Below are positions 5,393 to 7,396 of a stretch of 7,396 nucleotides of DNA, piece after piece; the stretch's first letter is position 1; the number at the start of each line of letters is the position of its first letter. A program made the position numbers and the translations under genes. The stretch covers positions 1 through 7,396 of the forward strand of contig CAMLID010000125.1 of assembly GCA_946480055.1 (NCBI GenBank), given 5' to 3'. The notes beneath the pieces were generated by a model, which worked only from the letters and a program-made list of their open reading frames with translations, was not told the DNA's origin and did not search any database. Source of the DNA: an uncultured Lysobacter sp. GTDB taxonomy: Bacteria > Pseudomonadota > Gammaproteobacteria > Xanthomonadales > Xanthomonadaceae.

Positions 5393-6135
5393 GCCGCCTG
5401 CTCCGTCGTCCCTTCATCGTCGAAGTGCAGCCCGCACTCGCGTTTGAGCCCGAAGAAACGCGTGTCCTCCTCGCGCATGCCGGCTTCCAGCTTGCGGGTG
5501 GTGTGGACGTCGCCGATCGACACGTAGCCGTCGTGCCAGAGCGGGTGATAGGGCAGGTCGTGCGTCTGCAGGTAGTGCCAGACGTCGCGATCGGTCCAGT
5601 CGGCCAGCGGATGCAGTTTCCAGCGGCCGTCGCGCAGGCTCACGATGTCGAGGTTGGCGCGGGTGCTGGACTGGCTGCGGCGCAGGCCGGCGATCCAGGT
5701 GCGTACACCGAGTTCGTTCAAAGCGCGCTGCATCGGTTCGACCTTGCGCAGGCGGTTGTAGCGCTCGATTCCGTCCACGCCCTGTTCCCAGATCCGGCCC
5801 ATGCGCGCTTCCATCCAGGCGACGCCGATCTGCGGACGGTAGACCTTGAGGTTGAGGTCGAGACGGGTGCTCATCTCGTCGACGAAGCGGTAGGTCTCCG
5901 GGAACAGATAGCCGGTGTCGACCAGGATCACCGGAATCTTCGGCGCCTGCCGGGTGACCATGTGCAGCGACACCGCGGCCTGCGCGCCGAAGCTGGACGA
6001 GAGCGCATGTTCGCCGGCGGTGTTCTCCAGCGCCCAGGCCACGCGGTCCTGCGCGCTCAGGCGTTCCAGCCAGCGGTTGAGATCGGCCAGCGCGCGCGGC
6101 GATTCGGCGGCGGTGATCGGATCGGGAGGGCTCAT
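5389..6135 (-). CDS. cysH: Phosphoadenosine phosphosulfate (PAPS) reductase
   Basis: Reduces PAPS to sulfite with thioredoxin or glutaredoxin as electron donor, in the cytoplasm. The 248-residue length fits E. coli CysH (about 244). Visible motifs are SSSFGAQ (46-52, the modified P-loop of this ATP-pyrophosphatase-like fold), [10 protein letters not shown] (72-81), the Arg-rich [10 protein letters not shown], and the C-terminal KRECGLH with catalytic C234. C234 is the only cysteine, so the CC/CxxC cluster of iron-sulfur APS reductases is absent; this argues for PAPS rather than APS as substrate. The ATG overlaps the cysI stop (ATGA), and GAGG lies about 9 nt upstream on the minus strand (revcomp of about 6142-6148). 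Translation is therefore probably coupled to cysI. The frame stays open upstream of this ATG, but those codons lie inside cysI. Confidence 0.95.
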   Translation of the reverse strand: MSPPDPITAAESPRALADLNRWLERLSAQDRVAWALENTAGEHALSSSFGAQAAVSLHMVTRQAPKIPVILVDTGYLFPETYRFVDEMSTRLDLNLKVYRPQIGVAWMEARMGRIWEQGVDGIERYNRLRKVEPMQRALNELGVRTWIAGLRRSQSSTRANLDIVSLRDGRWKLHPLADWTDRDVWHYLQTHDLPYHPLWHDGYVSIGDVHTTRKLEAGMREEDTRFFGLKRECGLHFDDEGTTEQAA

Positions 6136-7396
6136 GCGCGGACCTCGGTGGCGACGACCGTGACGGGGATGCCCGGTCGGATGGCGTGGGGCGGAATCGC
6201 GACGGTTTCGCTGCGCAGCAGGTAGTCGCCGAAGCCTTCGTCGGGCTGGCGTTGCGCGGCGTAGCCGGCGAACAGCGGATCGAGCGCGGCCAGGATCTCG
6301 GGCTCGGCGATGTTCTCGCGGTACAGGGCGTTGAGGCGCTGGCCGCGGTGATCGGCGCCCAGCATCAGGTTGTAGCGGCCGGGCGCCTTGCCGACCAGGG
6401 CGATCTCGCCCAGATAGGGACGCGAGCAACCGTTGGGGCAGCCGCTGATGCGCAGGTGGATCGACGCGTCGCCGATGCCATGGTTGTGCAGCAGGCCTTC
6501 GACCTTGCCGATCAGCTCCGGCAGATAACGCTCGGCTTCGGCCATGGCCAGGCCGCAGGTCGGCAGGGCGACGCAGGCCAGGGCGTTGCGGCGCAGCGGG
6601 CTGGCTTCGCGGTAGCCGTCGAGCGCGTACTGCGCGATCAGCGCGTCGACGCGCTCGCGCAGGTTCGGCGCGATCCCTGCCACGGTCAGGTTCTGGTTCG
6701 GCGTCATGCGGAATTCCGCGGTCGCGCCGTCTTCGTGTTCGCTCAGCAATTGCGCGAGTTCGCGCAGACCGCTGAGGTGGCGCACCTGGCTGCCGTCGGC
6801 CGATTCGCCGTCGACGATGCGGCCGGCGGGAATGCGCAGGGTCAGGTGCGCGCGCCCGTCTTCGCCTTCGACCCAGCCGAAGCGGTCGCCGTTGTGGATG
6901 AAGGCGAACGGCCGCGCCGGGGAGAGAGGGAACCCGGCGCGGCGTTCGACTTCGGCCTGGAACCAGTCCAGCCCATGGTCGTCGATGGTGTACTTGAGGC
7001 GCGCGCGCTTGCGCACCGCGCGGTTGCCGTGATCGCGCTGGGCGGTGACCACCGCTACGCCGACCGCGATGACCTGGTCGGGCGTGACGAAGCCGATCAC
7101 GTTGCCGAGGCGCGGATAGGTTTCCGGATCGCCGTGGGTCGCGCCCATGCCGCCGCCGACGCTGACGTTGTAGCCGAGCAGGTCGCCGGCCTCGTCGAGC
7201 ACCGCGATGTAGCCCAGGTCCTGGGCGAACACGTCGACGTCGTTGTAAGGCGGGATCGCGAAACCGATCTTGAACTTGCGCGGCAGGTAGACGTTGCCGT
7301 AGATCGGCTCTTCCTCGCCGCCGCTGCCGGCGACGCGCTCCTCGTCCAGCCAGATCTCGTAGTAGGCGCGGGTGTTGGGCAGCAGGTGTTCGGACA
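6132..7396 (-). CDS. cysI: Assimilatory sulfite reductase (NADPH) hemoprotein beta subunit, 5' end outside the window
   Basis: The siroheme/4Fe-4S subunit that reduces sulfite to sulfide by six electrons, normally with flavoprotein CysJ. The last 420 codons are visible; full-length CysI is about 570, so roughly the first 150 residues lie beyond the right edge. The frame is open to the edge: the visible N-terminal part reads [19 protein letters not shown], then [14 protein letters not shown], both typical of CysI. Ligands of the coupled cluster/siroheme are present: C-x5-C in [12 protein letters not shown] (codons 6573-6575 and 6555-6557) and C-x3-C in GCPNGCSR (6438-6440 and 6426-6428). [10 protein letters not shown] and EGFGDY follow. 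A GTG at 7232 is an internal valine, not the start. The stop overlaps the cysH start by 4 nt. It depends on siroheme from CysG, encoded in this window. Confidence 0.95.
   Translation of the reverse strand, partial: SEHLLPNTRAYYEIWLDEERVAGSGGEEEPIYGNVYLPRKFKIGFAIPPYNDVDVFAQDLGYIAVLDEAGDLLGYNVSVGGGMGATHGDPETYPRLGNVIGFVTPDQVIAVGVAVVTAQRDHGNRAVRKRARLKYTIDDHGLDWFQAEVERRAGFPLSPARPFAFIHNGDRFGWVEGEDGRAHLTLRIPAGRIVDGESADGSQVRHLSGLRELAQLLSEHEDGATAEFRMTPNQNLTVAGIAPNLRERVDALIAQYALDGYREASPLRRNALACVALPTCGLAMAEAERYLPELIGKVEGLLHNHGIGDASIHLRISGCPNGCSRPYLGEIALVGKAPGRYNLMLGADHRGQRLNALYRENIAEPEILAALDPLFAGYAAQRQPDEGFGDYLLRSETVAIPPHAIRPGIPVTVVATEVRA

Overview
The window is about 70% G+C with Ala/Arg/Gly-rich proteins and very few AT-rich stretches. 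Gene content and protein sequences point to a gammaproteobacterium of the Xanthomonadaceae, most like Lysobacter or a close relative. This is inferred from sequence style and remembered family sequences, not from a search.

Almost the whole window is a chromosomal cysteine-biosynthesis / assimilatory sulfate reduction locus. From the left: a (CAGCCG)n hexanucleotide tract at the edge, a short non-coding stretch with a REP-like palindrome, then cysK and cysG on the minus strand (transcribed cysG to cysK). A divergent regulatory region of 289 bp separates cysG from a plus-strand cysB-type LysR regulator. Next come a six-helix membrane protein of unknown function (minus) and a divergent TetR-family regulator (plus), sharing a 111-bp intergenic region. 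Last are cysH and a 5'-truncated cysI on the minus strand (transcribed cysI to cysH, 4-nt overlap), running off the right edge. Coding density is very high: two gene pairs converge with a 14-bp gap or with overlapping stop codons.

Functionally, CysH reduces PAPS to sulfite. CysI, with a flavoprotein partner presumably just outside the window, reduces sulfite to sulfide. CysG makes the siroheme that CysI needs, and CysK joins sulfide to O-acetylserine to give cysteine. CysB is the expected activator of the whole set. The membrane protein and TetR pair look like a separate small module lying between the regulator and the reductase genes.

The most interesting non-textbook signal is upstream of cysB. 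A promoter-like TGGACA-N17-TAGGCT is followed by a purine-rich stretch and a 31-codon open frame containing four cysteine codons (one Cys-Cys pair). Its TGA stop overlaps the proposed cysB start codon (ATGA). It could be a cysteine-sensing leader peptide coupled to cysB, although base composition alone could also produce such a frame. Other observations are a perfect 9-bp inverted repeat covering the tetR ribosome-binding site, a hairpin that contains both stop codons of the convergent cysB/membrane-protein pair, and the same octamer GGCCTGAG at the stop codon of four consecutive genes.
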